DNA from: a virus
Reading direction: 5' to 3' (one strand)
IMG/VR virus record: IMGVR_UViG_3300000117_000120
Span: 1-33,472 of that record
Length of the DNA stretch: 33,472 bases
The position numbers were made by a program, and so were the translations under genes. Under the pieces are notes generated by a model, which was given only the letters and a program-made list of their open reading frames with translations, searched no databases and was not told the origin of the DNA. Position 1 is the stretch's first letter, and every line of letters begins with the position of its first letter. This document shows, one piece after another, positions 1-5,267 of this stretch.

Positions 1-69
1 ATGCAAAATAGATTTGCCAAAGATTTTAGCAACGCCCTTGGGTCAGCGTCTGAAAGCCTTGCCTGGTAA
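1..69 (+). CDS. Short or partial ORF at the window edge
   Basis: A 22-residue frame begins with ATG at base 1 and stops at 67-69. The last nine bases of the window (ATG AAA AGT, 33464-33472) would extend it in frame to 25 codons if the molecule is circular. No family is recognisable. It may be a real small peptide, the tail of a longer gene cut by the window, or chance. Confidence 0.2.
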   Translation: MQNRFAKDFSNALGSASESLAW

Positions 70-147
70 GGGCTGCAGCGATGCCAACAAAATTAGTACA
101 CTTTTTTCTTGCGTATTAATTTTTTTGGTCGTAGTATAACGCGCACT

Positions 148-273
148 ATGCGAAAAAAAAATCTGCAAAGGTACGCAAGAATTCGATACGTTCGACACGC
201 TCAAATAAAAGTTATTAACATACCTTTGTTGATAAGTCAAATCAAATTCGGCGCAGAATTTCGTGAACTTTGA
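148..273 (+). CDS. Possible 41-aa basic peptide
   Basis: The ATG at 148 opens a 41-codon frame ending at TGA 271-273. The N-terminus is very basic (starts MRKKNLQRYARIRYVRHAQ) and is followed by a short hydrophobic stretch (INIPLLI). No family is recognised. The leader is A/T-rich as in neighbouring genes, but nothing else supports it, and the TAnnTTTG box at 221-228 lies inside it. Could be chance. Confidence 0.22.
   Translation: MRKKNLQRYARIRYVRHAQIKVINIPLLISQIKFGAEFREL
221..228 (+). promoter_or_regulatory. TAnnTTTG box, possible Bacteroidota -7 element
   Basis: The octamer TACCTTTG fits TAnnTTTG, the -7 element of Bacteroidota primary-sigma promoters. I see no good TTTG about 19-21 bases upstream, so this is a half-site at best. 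Confidence 0.22.
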
Positions 274-275
274 TA

Positions 276-283
276 TATCTTTG
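276..283 (+). promoter_or_regulatory. TAnnTTTG box, possible Bacteroidota promoter
   Basis: TATCTTTG fits the TAnnTTTG -7 consensus and lies just ahead of the CGGCAACGG repeats (297-558), so the repeats could act as operators downstream of the start site. Only a weak TTTC-like -33 match is seen near 259-262. It could drive the 625-1609 unit. Confidence 0.28.
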
Positions 284-296
284 CAACGTGTTGCGA

Positions 297-558
297 CGGC
301 AACCGGCTACCATTTGAAATATTGAAGTGTTGAGTGCCGGCAACGGTACACGGTCTAGACGGCCACAACGGCAACGGGTTAAGCCTGAAAATTTAAGCCG
401 CTTCGATACTAGGTAGAAAGTTCTTTGAAATTGGGTGAAGTAACGTACTTCGGAATTCCTTGTCAGGCAAGCGAATGAACCCCACAACCCGCGGACACTT
501 TCAACATTGGCAAGCGTTGAAATTTCGTCGGTTCGTAGATGATGCACCCCGGCAACGG
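297..558 (+). repeat. CGGCAACGG short repeats (four copies)
   Basis: CGGCAACGG occurs exactly at 338-346, 369-377 and 550-558, with a near copy CGGCAACCGG at 297-306. The first three start 41 and 31 bases apart, close to four and three helical turns. The 369 and 550 copies are followed by similar bases (GTTAAGCCT and TTAAACCCT), extending the match to about 17 bases. They may be protein-binding repeats. The same 9-mer also occurs by coding in the gene at 2949, so it is not unique to the leader. Confidence 0.4.
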
Positions 559-579
559 TTAAACCCTTTCGAGGGTTGA
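475..579 (+). CDS. Possible 34-aa peptide
   Basis: ATG 475 to TGA 577-579 encodes 34 residues starting MNPTTRGHFQHWQALKF and ending RLNPFEG. The last copy of the CGGCAACGG repeat and the TTCG-loop hairpin lie inside its 3' end. No family is recognised and there is no neighbour coupling. Weak. Confidence 0.22.
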   Translation: MNPTTRGHFQHWQALKFRRFVDDAPRQRLNPFEG

Positions 580-624
580 GCGTTCGATTCGTTCACCGGT
601 GGCAAATCTTTAAACCCTCTGTTT

Positions 625-696
625 ATGTTGTTATTTTCAATTTCAGCCGTTCTTTTTACGGCAATTTCTTTTGTATTAACCCTAATTTCTAAGTGA
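625..696 (+). CDS. 23-aa single-pass membrane micropeptide
   Basis: ATG 625 opens 23 codons ending at TGA 694-696. Almost every residue is hydrophobic (begins MLLFSISAVLFTAISF, ends LTLISK), so it would form one transmembrane helix with a single C-terminal lysine. The start follows a TTTAAACCCT leader (609-618), like other genes here. Its stop overlaps the ATG of the next gene (TGATG), the usual sign of translational coupling. No homolog is recognised and function is unknown. It could also be a coupling leader peptide rather than a functional protein. Confidence 0.45.
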   Translation: MLLFSISAVLFTAISFVLTLISK

Positions 697-995
697 TGAA
701 AAATTGTCAAATTCCCGTCGCTATTCGCGAACTTCAAATTCGCATCGACGATATTCTATTTTCCCTCGAATCTTCGGAAAATTACCAGGAATATATATGC
801 GGACTATTAGACCGTGAATTGATAACTGAAACGGCTTATAACCGGTTCACCGAATCAAATAACCGGGCTTATAAACATCACTGCAGACGGCTAGATGATG
901 CGTATTTAGCCCTAGAAATTGCGTCCGCTAATTTTCGAAAGTCCAATGATTTGGCAACCGAAAATTTCACGGACTTACATTCAAATCACCGTTAA
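696..995 (+). CDS. Unknown 99-aa protein
   Basis: I place the start at ATG 696, which overlaps the stop of the upstream micropeptide as TGATG; a GTG at 693 in the same frame is the alternative. The protein looks mainly helical with charged faces (segments IRELQIRIDDILFSLE and RRLDDAYLALEIASANF). No motif or family is recognised. Its stop TAA overlaps the ATG of a second hydrophobic micropeptide (TAATG at 993-997), so three frames are linked stop-to-start. Probably an early accessory gene. Confidence 0.6.
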   Translation: MKNCQIPVAIRELQIRIDDILFSLESSENYQEYICGLLDRELITETAYNRFTESNNRAYKHHCRRLDDAYLALEIASANFRKSNDLATENFTDLHSNHR

Positions 996-1051
996 TGAAA
1001 TTCGTTTTAACCCTCCTAATTTTGGCCGTGTTCACGGTCGCAAATCGATAA
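995..1051 (+). CDS. 18-aa hydrophobic micropeptide
   Basis: ATG 995 overlaps the TAA of the preceding gene. Eighteen codons encode MKFVLTLLILAVFTVANR, then TAA at 1049-1051. The sequence is one hydrophobic helix with a basic N-terminus, resembling a bare signal or membrane anchor. Both this and the 625 micropeptide contain FVLTL-like residues, encoded by the recurring TTAACCCT DNA motif. The frame may exist because of that motif, or the motif because of the peptide. No homolog is recognised. Confidence 0.35.
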   Translation: MKFVLTLLILAVFTVANR

Positions 1052-1093
1052 TTTTTAACCCGTGGCCGTGTGGCCACTTAATACCCTCAAACG

Positions 1094-1609
1094 ATGCTTA
1101 AAGTATCAATTTTTCAGTCCGTCGACACAACTACGACGGCAACCGCGCCCAAGGTGCGAAATGTCCGCAAGCGCGGAAATGTAGAGTGTGAACCCGCAAA
1201 GGACGTTCACCAAAGTAAGACCCCGGAATTGGTGACGCTGAACACGTCGACGGAATTTCAGGTAAATATGAATTCGAATCGTGCGGACGTTGGAAAGGTA
1301 GTCGGCACAATTCTGAATGAAGTATTCGCGACTATGGATTTATACCGGTCTTGCGGTTCGCGCTACCTATCCGCAACGGCACCGGTTCAAATTCGGTTCA
1401 ACCTTGGCCGAACGTCAATCGACACCGGCACAATTGACCGAAAGTTGCAAGCGCGGTTGAAAGTCGGATACACGGCGAAAGCGCGAAAGCGATTCGCCCA
1501 CGTATTATGGTCAATAGTTCAATGGACTTTGCGCGATGTTCAACCGGTCGATATCGACACGTTGAACGCTCAACTTGAAAAGCAAATTGAAGAAGCGTTG
1601 ACCGCTTAA
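1094..1609 (+). CDS. Unknown 171-aa protein
   Basis: The start follows an AATACCCTCAAACG leader. The N-terminal 60 residues are Thr/Lys/Arg-rich and probably disordered (includes TTTTATAPKVRNVRKRG). The C-terminal two thirds looks folded and helical, with YTAKARKRFAHVLWSIVQW near residues 130-150 and a final amphipathic helix LNAQLEKQIEEAL. I do not recognise a family. Its net positive charge is compatible with nucleic-acid binding (inference). It ends five bases before a strong terminator, so it is the last gene of the first transcription unit. Confidence 0.65.
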   Translation: MLKVSIFQSVDTTTTATAPKVRNVRKRGNVECEPAKDVHQSKTPELVTLNTSTEFQVNMNSNRADVGKVVGTILNEVFATMDLYRSCGSRYLSATAPVQIRFNLGRTSIDTGTIDRKLQARLKVGYTAKARKRFAHVLWSIVQWTLRDVQPVDIDTLNAQLEKQIEEALTA

Positions 1610-1614
1610 ACCTT

Positions 1615-1644
1615 AAGCCCGGGCGAAAGTCCGGGCTTTTTTTT
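1615..1644 (+). terminator. Rho-independent terminator
   Basis: AAGCCCGG (1615-1622) pairs perfectly with CCGGGCTT (1631-1638) around an 8-base loop. Eight T residues follow (1637-1644). It closes the 625-1609 unit. Confidence 0.92.
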
Positions 1645-1682
1645 GCCCTTTCTCTACCCCACGTATTGATTCTCTTTATACT

Positions 1683-1734
1683 CCTATTATTAACGCACGC
1701 GCGCGTTAATCATAGGAAGGGAATCGCGCGATTC
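1683..1734. repeat. Two adjacent palindromes (possible operators)
   Basis: CCTAT-T-ATTAACGC (1683-1696) pairs with GCGTTAAT-C-ATAGG (1703-1716): 13 pairs with one mismatch and a 6-base loop. It is followed at 1721-1734 by the perfect 14-base palindrome GAATCGCGCGATTC. Neither has a T-tract, so they look like protein-binding dyads or RNA structures rather than terminators. They lie between the terminator at 1615 and the hairpin at 1737, upstream of the gene at 1811. Confidence 0.6.
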
Positions 1735-1736
1735 TA

Positions 1737-1780
1737 AAAGGAAGTCGGAAGTGCCAGTATTGGCGCCGGCTTCCTTTCTT
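1737..1780 (+). terminator. Terminator-like hairpin directly upstream of a gene
   Basis: AAAGGAAGTCGG (1737-1748) pairs with CCGGCTTCCTTT (1766-1777) with one G-T pair. The loop holds a second small stem, GCCA/TGGC. A T-rich tail (CCTTTCTT) follows. The next start (1811) is 31 bases downstream, so this may attenuate transcription into that gene or protect its 5' end, rather than simply end the upstream unit. Confidence 0.55.
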
Positions 1781-1810
1781 GTTAAACCCTTTTTTCTAAA
1801 TTTTTTGACT

Positions 1811-1984
1811 ATGGCAAAGTTAGTTGCTACTTCATCTACGGGCGCTATTCGTAAACGCCCACGCCGTCGCATCGGCGAAATTTCCCGCGATGTTCAACGC
1901 GAACTCGACCGCCTGACAAAGTTCGAACGTGCGGACTTGTTAATGCGTGTTTCGTGCAAGCTACTACCGTCGATCGATGGGTAA
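1811..1984 (+). CDS. Unknown 57-aa basic protein
   Basis: I choose ATG 1811, after the T-rich leader with TTAAACCC. An in-frame GTG at 1751 lies inside the hairpin and is unlikely. The protein has a basic N-terminal half (RKRPRRR near residues 14-20) and a helical second half (ISRDVQRELDRLTKFERADLLM), a composition typical of small DNA- or RNA-binding phage proteins. No family is recognised. Its end overlaps the next small gene by eight bases. Confidence 0.55.
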   Translation: MAKLVATSSTGAIRKRPRRRIGEISRDVQRELDRLTKFERADLLMRVSCKLLPSIDG

Positions 1985-2099
1985 GTTTTCCGAACTCGAC
2001 ATTGAGCGCAAAATGCGTTTAACACGCCGGCAAAGTTGGCGTATGTATTGGCATGATTTCGTGTCAACCGTGTTGGATTGGTTACCGTACATCCACTAA
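1977..2099 (+). CDS. Unknown 40-aa protein
   Basis: ATG 1977 lies inside the end of the preceding gene and the frame runs to TAA 2097-2099. Two thirds of the sequence is charged (KFSELDIERKMRLTRRQSW) and the last part is aromatic and hydrophobic (FVSTVLDWLPYIH), possibly membrane-surface associated. The overlap suggests translational coupling with the 57-aa basic protein. No family is recognised. Confidence 0.42.
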   Translation: MGKFSELDIERKMRLTRRQSWRMYWHDFVSTVLDWLPYIH

Positions 2100-2119
2100 C
2101 GCAACGATGATGTACGGCA

Positions 2120-2185
2120 GCTGCTGTGAATGGTCACACGATGCAATGAACATCGTGCAAGGTTCGAGTCCTTGCAGTAGCTCCA
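2120..2185 (+). tRNA. tRNA-like structure with minimal D-arm and encoded CCA
   Basis: Acceptor strands GCTGCTG (2120-2126) and CAGTAGC (2175-2181) pair over 7 bp with one G-T. The T-arm is canonical: CAAGG, loop TTCGAGT, CCTTG (2158-2174). An anticodon-like stem CACGATG/CATCGTG (2137-2143/2151-2157) encloses a 7-base loop CAATGAA. T2182 would be the discriminator and CCA follows at 2183-2185. Only 10 bases separate the acceptor and anticodon-like stems; the best D-arm is GTGA/TCAC with a 4-base loop, sharing bases with its neighbours. Loop position 33 is A, not the usual T, and the formal anticodon would be ATG. It is therefore either a degenerate or non-canonical tRNA, or a tRNA-like element such as a remnant attachment site. 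Confidence 0.55.
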
Positions 2186-2238
2186 AGAATTGTATGAGCA
2201 ATTTTTGATAGATCTTTAACTTTTTAACCCCCTACCCT

Positions 2239-2517
2239 ATGGAAGAATCCTTTGACCAAGGCGCGGCAGCGTGCCGACAAATTGAGCGATTTATGGACTT
2301 GGTTGGTATCCAAGAATGTGACCGCGAAGAGCCGGTGTATCAAGAATACGACGGCAAGATTTACGTGGATTTGTCCGTCTACGAACTACGTGCAGAAAAG
2401 TTCGAAGACTTGTATAACCTCATCGCATTGACTTCGGAAGATATCTACGCGTACACGGCTATGGGTACTAACAAGTACCGTGGATTGACAAGAATCGAAA
2501 TCGAATATTATCAATAA
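2239..2517 (+). CDS. Unknown 92-aa acidic protein
   Basis: The start follows TTTTTAACCCCCTACCCT, the motif seen before several genes here. The protein is acidic and Tyr-rich (YQEYDGKIYVDLSVYELRAE near residues 33-52; ending RIEIEYYQ), likely a small alpha/beta fold. No catalytic motif is visible. It opens the long chain of small plus-strand genes and sits just downstream of the tRNA-like element. Such acidic small early proteins are often host-interaction factors, but nothing here proves that. Confidence 0.65.
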   Translation: MEESFDQGAAACRQIERFMDLVGIQECDREEPVYQEYDGKIYVDLSVYELRAEKFEDLYNLIALTSEDIYAYTAMGTNKYRGLTRIEIEYYQ

Positions 2518-2528
2518 ACCCAAGAATT

Positions 2529-2732
2529 ATGATTGGATTGAAATTTATTAAAGAAACGATTGACCTCGCAGCTAACGAGGTCGCAGTGTTGGACTACGAA
2601 TCCGGCAAGATTTACATCGTTGAAGCACCGTGGGATACCCAAGATATCCGACACGATAACGAAGAACTACTCGAAGAAGTCTTCGGGTTCAAGCCTACCG
2701 CAACGGAATTTATGATAGGATCTAATTACTAA
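2529..2732 (+). CDS. Unknown 67-aa acidic protein
   Basis: Preceded by AAACCCAAGAATT, with an 11-base gap from the previous stop. The N-terminal strand-like region (EVAVLDYESGKIYIVEAPW) is followed by an acidic helix (DNEELLEEVFGF). It shares the SGKIYIV/DGKIYVD pattern with the preceding gene, which may reflect a common fold or an old duplication (inference). No named family is recognised. Confidence 0.6.
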   Translation: MIGLKFIKETIDLAANEVAVLDYESGKIYIVEAPWDTQDIRHDNEELLEEVFGFKPTATEFMIGSNY

Positions 2733-2736
2733 GATT

Positions 2737-2946
2737 ATGTACTTTACAGAAAAGCATCAAGAATTGACTTCGGACAAATACATATCCAAGACCGACTTGG
2801 GTAACGTGTTCGATGACCTCAAAGAATGTGTTGGCACCAATGCGATGATTGAACACATCTACTATTGGCTACCTACCCAAGAATTACGTGAGTGGCTCGC
2901 AAGCTATTGTCACGAACTCTCCGACGGTGAAACCCAAGACGAATAA
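2737..2946 (+). CDS. Unknown 69-aa protein
   Basis: Starts 5 bases after the previous stop. It is helical and acidic, with tryptophans in the second half (YYWLPTQELREWL) and an acidic C-terminus (ELSDGETQDE). No motif is recognised. It is packed tightly between neighbours; the next ATG (2949) is two bases after its stop, so it is almost certainly co-translated with the Cys-rich gene downstream. Confidence 0.6.
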   Translation: MYFTEKHQELTSDKYISKTDLGNVFDDLKECVGTNAMIEHIYYWLPTQELREWLASYCHELSDGETQDE

Positions 2947-2948
2947 TT

Positions 2949-3689
2949 ATGAAACACAAGATACCGAAGCGCGTAGCTTGGATTCAAGACGAACTCCTCT
3001 ACGTTGTGACGCGTGGCAAGACTACCAATGCGAAGATTGCCGCGCCGCAAGAAATCGTCGTGCAAACGTATACTTACGATTTGCGACAGTATGCAATCGC
3101 AAACTGCGGTCGCAAGATTACTATGCAAGAGTTCTTCGCGCTCGACTCCAAGAACTGCTTGGACTGTCCGCTCTCGAGCAACTCCGGCAACGGTAAATGC
3201 TACACCCACAAGGTCAGGCAGTATACCGGCTTCCTCTCTCAGCTGCGTAGCCTATCCAAGAATCCCACGAGCATTTCGCACGAGGGCTTGACCCAAGACC
3301 TACGCAAGCAAATCTTCCGAATGTGCAACGGTGTGTACGTTCGCTTCGGTACGTATGGCGAACCGTCCTTGTTGCCCGTTGATCTTGTTCGGTCAATGGC
3401 CGTAGCTTCCAAGACTTGGACGGGCTACACGCACCAAGCTCACCAAGAGTGGGCGCAACCGTATGCGCTCTACTTCCAAGCCAGTGCGCACAGCGACGTG
3501 CAAGCTAAGATGCTCAAGACCTCGAGCGGTTGGCGCTCGTTCATTGTCATACCCAAGAACGCTACGAGCGATGCAGTGCAATGCCCTGCTAGCGCCGAAG
3601 CCGGCTACAAGAGCATATGCTCCAAGTGCGGACTATGCTCAGGCATCACCGGCAAAGGCTCTAAGAATATCAAGATACTCGAACACTAA
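2949..3689 (+). CDS. Cysteine-rich 246-aa protein, possible metal or Fe-S protein
   Basis: By far the largest gene of the small-gene chain. Nine cysteines fall in clusters: C53, C70 and C73 (NCLDCPLS), C84 (KCYTHK), C126, C212 and C224-C227-C230 (ICSKCGLC), a pattern suited to zinc or iron-sulfur binding. A central block VRFGTYGEPSLLP followed by TWTGYTHQ and GWRSFIV looks like a conserved enzyme core. I recall similar uncharacterised phage proteins with this Cys and FG-YGEP arrangement but cannot name the family with certainty. It carries no standard radical-SAM CxxxCxxC triad. Function unknown; a nucleic-acid-modifying or redox enzyme is possible. Confidence 0.75.
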   Translation: MKHKIPKRVAWIQDELLYVVTRGKTTNAKIAAPQEIVVQTYTYDLRQYAIANCGRKITMQEFFALDSKNCLDCPLSSNSGNGKCYTHKVRQYTGFLSQLRSLSKNPTSISHEGLTQDLRKQIFRMCNGVYVRFGTYGEPSLLPVDLVRSMAVASKTWTGYTHQAHQEWAQPYALYFQASAHSDVQAKMLKTSSGWRSFIVIPKNATSDAVQCPASAEAGYKSICSKCGLCSGITGKGSKNIKILEH

Positions 3690-3703
3690 TCAATCCATAT
3701 ACC

Positions 3704-3892
3704 ATGAGTAAACAAGAAAAGCCCACCCACAAAGTTGTGTCCTTGCACAACGCCCAAAGCGCCGTGCCAGGTGAGATGACCTGGCGTACCGGTACGCTCG
3801 AAGAATGCGAAGATTATGCACGCAAGTTCCGCATATATTTCGCTCGTACTTCTGATGTATTTGTTGTCCAACCAATCGATCAATTACCATGA
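3704..3892 (+). CDS. Unknown 62-aa protein
   Basis: Starts at ATG 3704 after TCAATCCATATACC. The sequence has a predicted strand (HKVVSLHN), a helix (TLEECEDYARKF) and a terminal strand (DVFVVQPIDQL), a compact alpha/beta mini-domain. No family is recognised. Its stop overlaps the following ATG (ATGATG at 3889-3894), showing translational coupling. Confidence 0.55.
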   Translation: MSKQEKPTHKVVSLHNAQSAVPGEMTWRTGTLEECEDYARKFRIYFARTSDVFVVQPIDQLP

Positions 3893-4095
3893 TGCCCACC
3901 TTTTCACGAACTATAGACGAGAACCTTCCGCTCGAAATCAGCAACGCATTCAGTGACACTGGTGCATACAAGGAATTGATGACTATTCTGTCAACGCGCA
4001 CGGACATACTCACAATCCAAGAGGTGGATGAGTTGGTTGACCGACTCGAAGCCTTTATTGCACAAGAAATCCAAGAAATAATTGACGAACGATGA
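3889..4095 (+). CDS. Unknown 68-aa helical protein
   Basis: ATG 3889 overlaps the previous stop by four bases; a second ATG follows immediately. The protein is mostly helical and acidic (YKELMTILSTRTDILTIQEV, LVDRLEAFIAQEIQEI). It ends with TGA overlapping the next start. No family is recognised; it may be a small protein-protein interaction factor. Confidence 0.55.
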   Translation: MMPTFSRTIDENLPLEISNAFSDTGAYKELMTILSTRTDILTIQEVDELVDRLEAFIAQEIQEIIDER

Positions 4096-4340
4096 TGCTA
4101 AAATTTAGAAAAGACCTAATTGAGTTCCATCTTCAGCGACTCTCGGACATGAGCTACGCTGCTATCACGCAAGAAGTCCTCAACCTCAGATACGAACGGG
4201 CTTTGCTTGAAGAGCAATCCGATTGGCTCGACCGACTTGCGGATGCCCTCCGTGACGAAGAAGACACTACAGATCTGACCAAGGATTACAAGGAAGCAAA
4301 GGCAAACATCAAACTTTATTACCTACAGCAAGATGTATGA
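4092..4340 (+). CDS. Unknown 82-aa helical protein
   Basis: Overlaps the previous gene by four bases. Predicted helix-rich, likely a coiled-coil hairpin (ITQEVLNLRYERALLEEQS then LDRLADALRDEE, ending KANIKLYYLQQ). No enzymatic motif. Coupled to the next short gene, whose ATG at 4333 lies inside its end. Confidence 0.55.
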   Translation: MMLKFRKDLIEFHLQRLSDMSYAAITQEVLNLRYERALLEEQSDWLDRLADALRDEEDTTDLTKDYKEAKANIKLYYLQQDV

Positions 4341-4467
4341 ACCCAAGAAGCAATCGACTGTGTATCCAAAAGACCCGGCTCGGAACTACGCCGAGTGGTG
4401 TCAATGGATGATACAGCGTTACAAGAATCAATGGAACAACCGTATGAACAAAAGCAAAGACGTATGA
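4333..4467 (+). CDS. Unknown 44-aa protein
   Basis: ATG 4333 overlaps the upstream stop by eight bases and the frame ends at TGA 4465-4467. The peptide is basic and Trp-rich (YAEWCQWMIQRYKNQWNNR). No family is recognised. Its stop overlaps the ATG of the next frame (ATGA at 4464-4467), which supports both this gene and the downstream start choice. Confidence 0.42.
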   Translation: MYEPKKQSTVYPKDPARNYAEWCQWMIQRYKNQWNNRMNKSKDV

Positions 4468-4619
4468 TAGATTTTGAAATAGTACCCAAGCTGTATAAGT
4501 GGGCAGTTCGCGTTGCCAAGAAAACGCAAGACCCCAACTTCGTTCTTCGCCCAGATGACCTCCTTCACGACATCTACGGCATCCTGTTAAACCAAGAACA
4601 CTTTCTCCCAAGACTATGA
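4464..4619 (+). CDS. Unknown 51-aa protein with faint sigma-region-2 resemblance
   Basis: I choose ATG 4464, forming an ATGA overlap with the previous gene; an upstream in-frame ATG at 4395 would give 74 residues. The sequence LYKWAVRVAKKTQDPNF followed by DDLLHDIYGILL resembles region 2 of ECF sigma factors, where a helix precedes a DLLQE-type motif. The protein lacks region 4 and is far shorter than any working sigma factor. If the resemblance is real it could be a sigma mimic or decoy; it may equally be chance. Confidence 0.45.
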   Translation: MIDFEIVPKLYKWAVRVAKKTQDPNFVLRPDDLLHDIYGILLNQEHFLPRL

Positions 4620-4762
4620 ATCAAGAAATCATTGACCGCCTCGTATATGTTTACGAAATGTATGCAGGCGAAATGGAACTCTGGCAAGACCCAGTGACCA
4701 CAAAGCTGTACCACGTACCTATCGAGATAATCCGCGATTGGGACAATGCAAGTCACCCTTAA
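4616..4762 (+). CDS. Unknown 48-aa acidic protein
   Basis: ATG 4616 overlaps the previous stop as ATGA; the frame ends at TAA 4760-4762. Acidic, with one helix (QEIIDRLVYVYEMYAGEMEL) and a short C-terminal strand and helix. No family is recognised. The overlapping junction and acidic composition match the neighbouring small genes. Confidence 0.42.
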   Translation: MNQEIIDRLVYVYEMYAGEMELWQDPVTTKLYHVPIEIIRDWDNASHP

Positions 4763-4774
4763 TAACTCTAACGA

Positions 4775-4975
4775 ATGACACGACAACCGATGAGCAAACA
4801 AGAACAAGGCGTATGCCCTAACTGCAATGCCGACCATGACATCAGCTACGGAGTGATGGAAATCTTAGACGGCAATAGCGTATACTTTTTTACTGAGTGC
4901 CACAACTGCGGCACTACATGGGAAGAACACTACACATTAGGGTTCGACTCACAAGAACAAATCGAAAAACCCTAA
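4775..4975 (+). CDS. Zinc-ribbon protein, 66 aa
   Basis: Two CxxC knuckles, C14-x2-C17 (CPNC) and C42-x2-C45 (CHNC), define a zinc ribbon. The Cys pairs are separated by a strand-rich stretch, and GTTWEEHYTLGF follows. Zinc ribbons of this size bind nucleic acids or RNA polymerase subunits in other phages and hosts; which applies here is not visible. An alternative start is the in-frame ATG at 4790 (MSKQEQ). It lies in the chain of small genes, six bases before the next. Confidence 0.6.
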   Translation: MTRQPMSKQEQGVCPNCNADHDISYGVMEILDGNSVYFFTECHNCGTTWEEHYTLGFDSQEQIEKP

Positions 4976-4980
4976 CACCA

Positions 4981-5199
4981 ATGAGTAAATACACATTTGA
5001 CGAAAAGGGTTTCATTCACTGCAATGAACTCAAGTGGGGCATCAACGATGTCAAGAGATTACTCGAGGACAATGACCTCGAGTGGACTGAAGAACAGATG
5101 CAAGAAGTCTTAGTGCGCACCTTCAAGCACAACGATGCTCTTATGGACTTCATCGAAACCACTATACTCGAGCATATTAATGAAATCGAACCACTATGA
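4981..5199 (+). CDS. Unknown 72-aa acidic protein
   Basis: I use ATG 4981 (MSKYTFDEKGF) because the upstream part of the frame overlaps the zinc-ribbon gene. The rest is helical and acidic (NDVKRLLEDNDLEWTEEQMQ, DALMDFIETTILEHINEI). No family is recognised. It ends in an ATGA overlap with the 23-aa frame that follows. Confidence 0.52.
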   Translation: MSKYTFDEKGFIHCNELKWGINDVKRLLEDNDLEWTEEQMQEVLVRTFKHNDALMDFIETTILEHINEIEPL

Positions 5200-5267
5200 C
5201 ACTTGAAGAACTACAAGACCTTTACGGTTTAGAATACGTTGATTACATCGAATACTTAGAACAATGA
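5196..5267 (+). CDS. 23-aa acidic micropeptide
   Basis: ATG 5196 overlaps the upstream TGA (ATGA), and its own TGA (5265-5267) overlaps the next ATG in the same way. The peptide (MTLEELQDLYGLEYVDYIEY then LEQ) is acidic and Tyr-rich. Stop-start overlaps on both sides make a coupled relay frame likely even if the peptide itself has no function. Confidence 0.42.
   Translation: MTLEELQDLYGLEYVDYIEYLEQ

Larger units (their letters stand above)
70..624. other. Leader region without a convincing gene
   Basis: No long conserved frame is visible on either strand. Minus-strand frames covering 43-737 have no recognisable composition and run antisense to the leader repeats. Two small plus-strand frames exist: 148-273 (41 codons, basic) and 475-579 (34 codons). 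The region also carries CGGCAACGG repeats, two TAnnTTTG boxes and a hairpin with a TTCG loop at 562-577 (AACCCT/AGGGTT). It probably holds the control sequences for the plus-strand genes. Confidence 0.5.

Noticed and set aside
526-602. A second tRNA-like arrangement: CGTCGGT/ACCGGTG ends, T-arm-like GAGCG-TTCGATT-CGTTC and a hairpin AACCC/GGGTT.
   Set aside because: The middle hairpin has a 6-base loop and touches the T-arm with no variable loop, no sensible D-arm forms, two acceptor pairs are G-T and no CCA follows. Not enough for a tRNA call, although the T-arm pattern is notable beside the better case at 2120.
43-737. Minus-strand frames at 43-240, 242-547 and 501-737.
   Set aside because: No conserved composition, no leader like other genes, and they run antisense to the leader repeats and micropeptide region; treated as chance frames.
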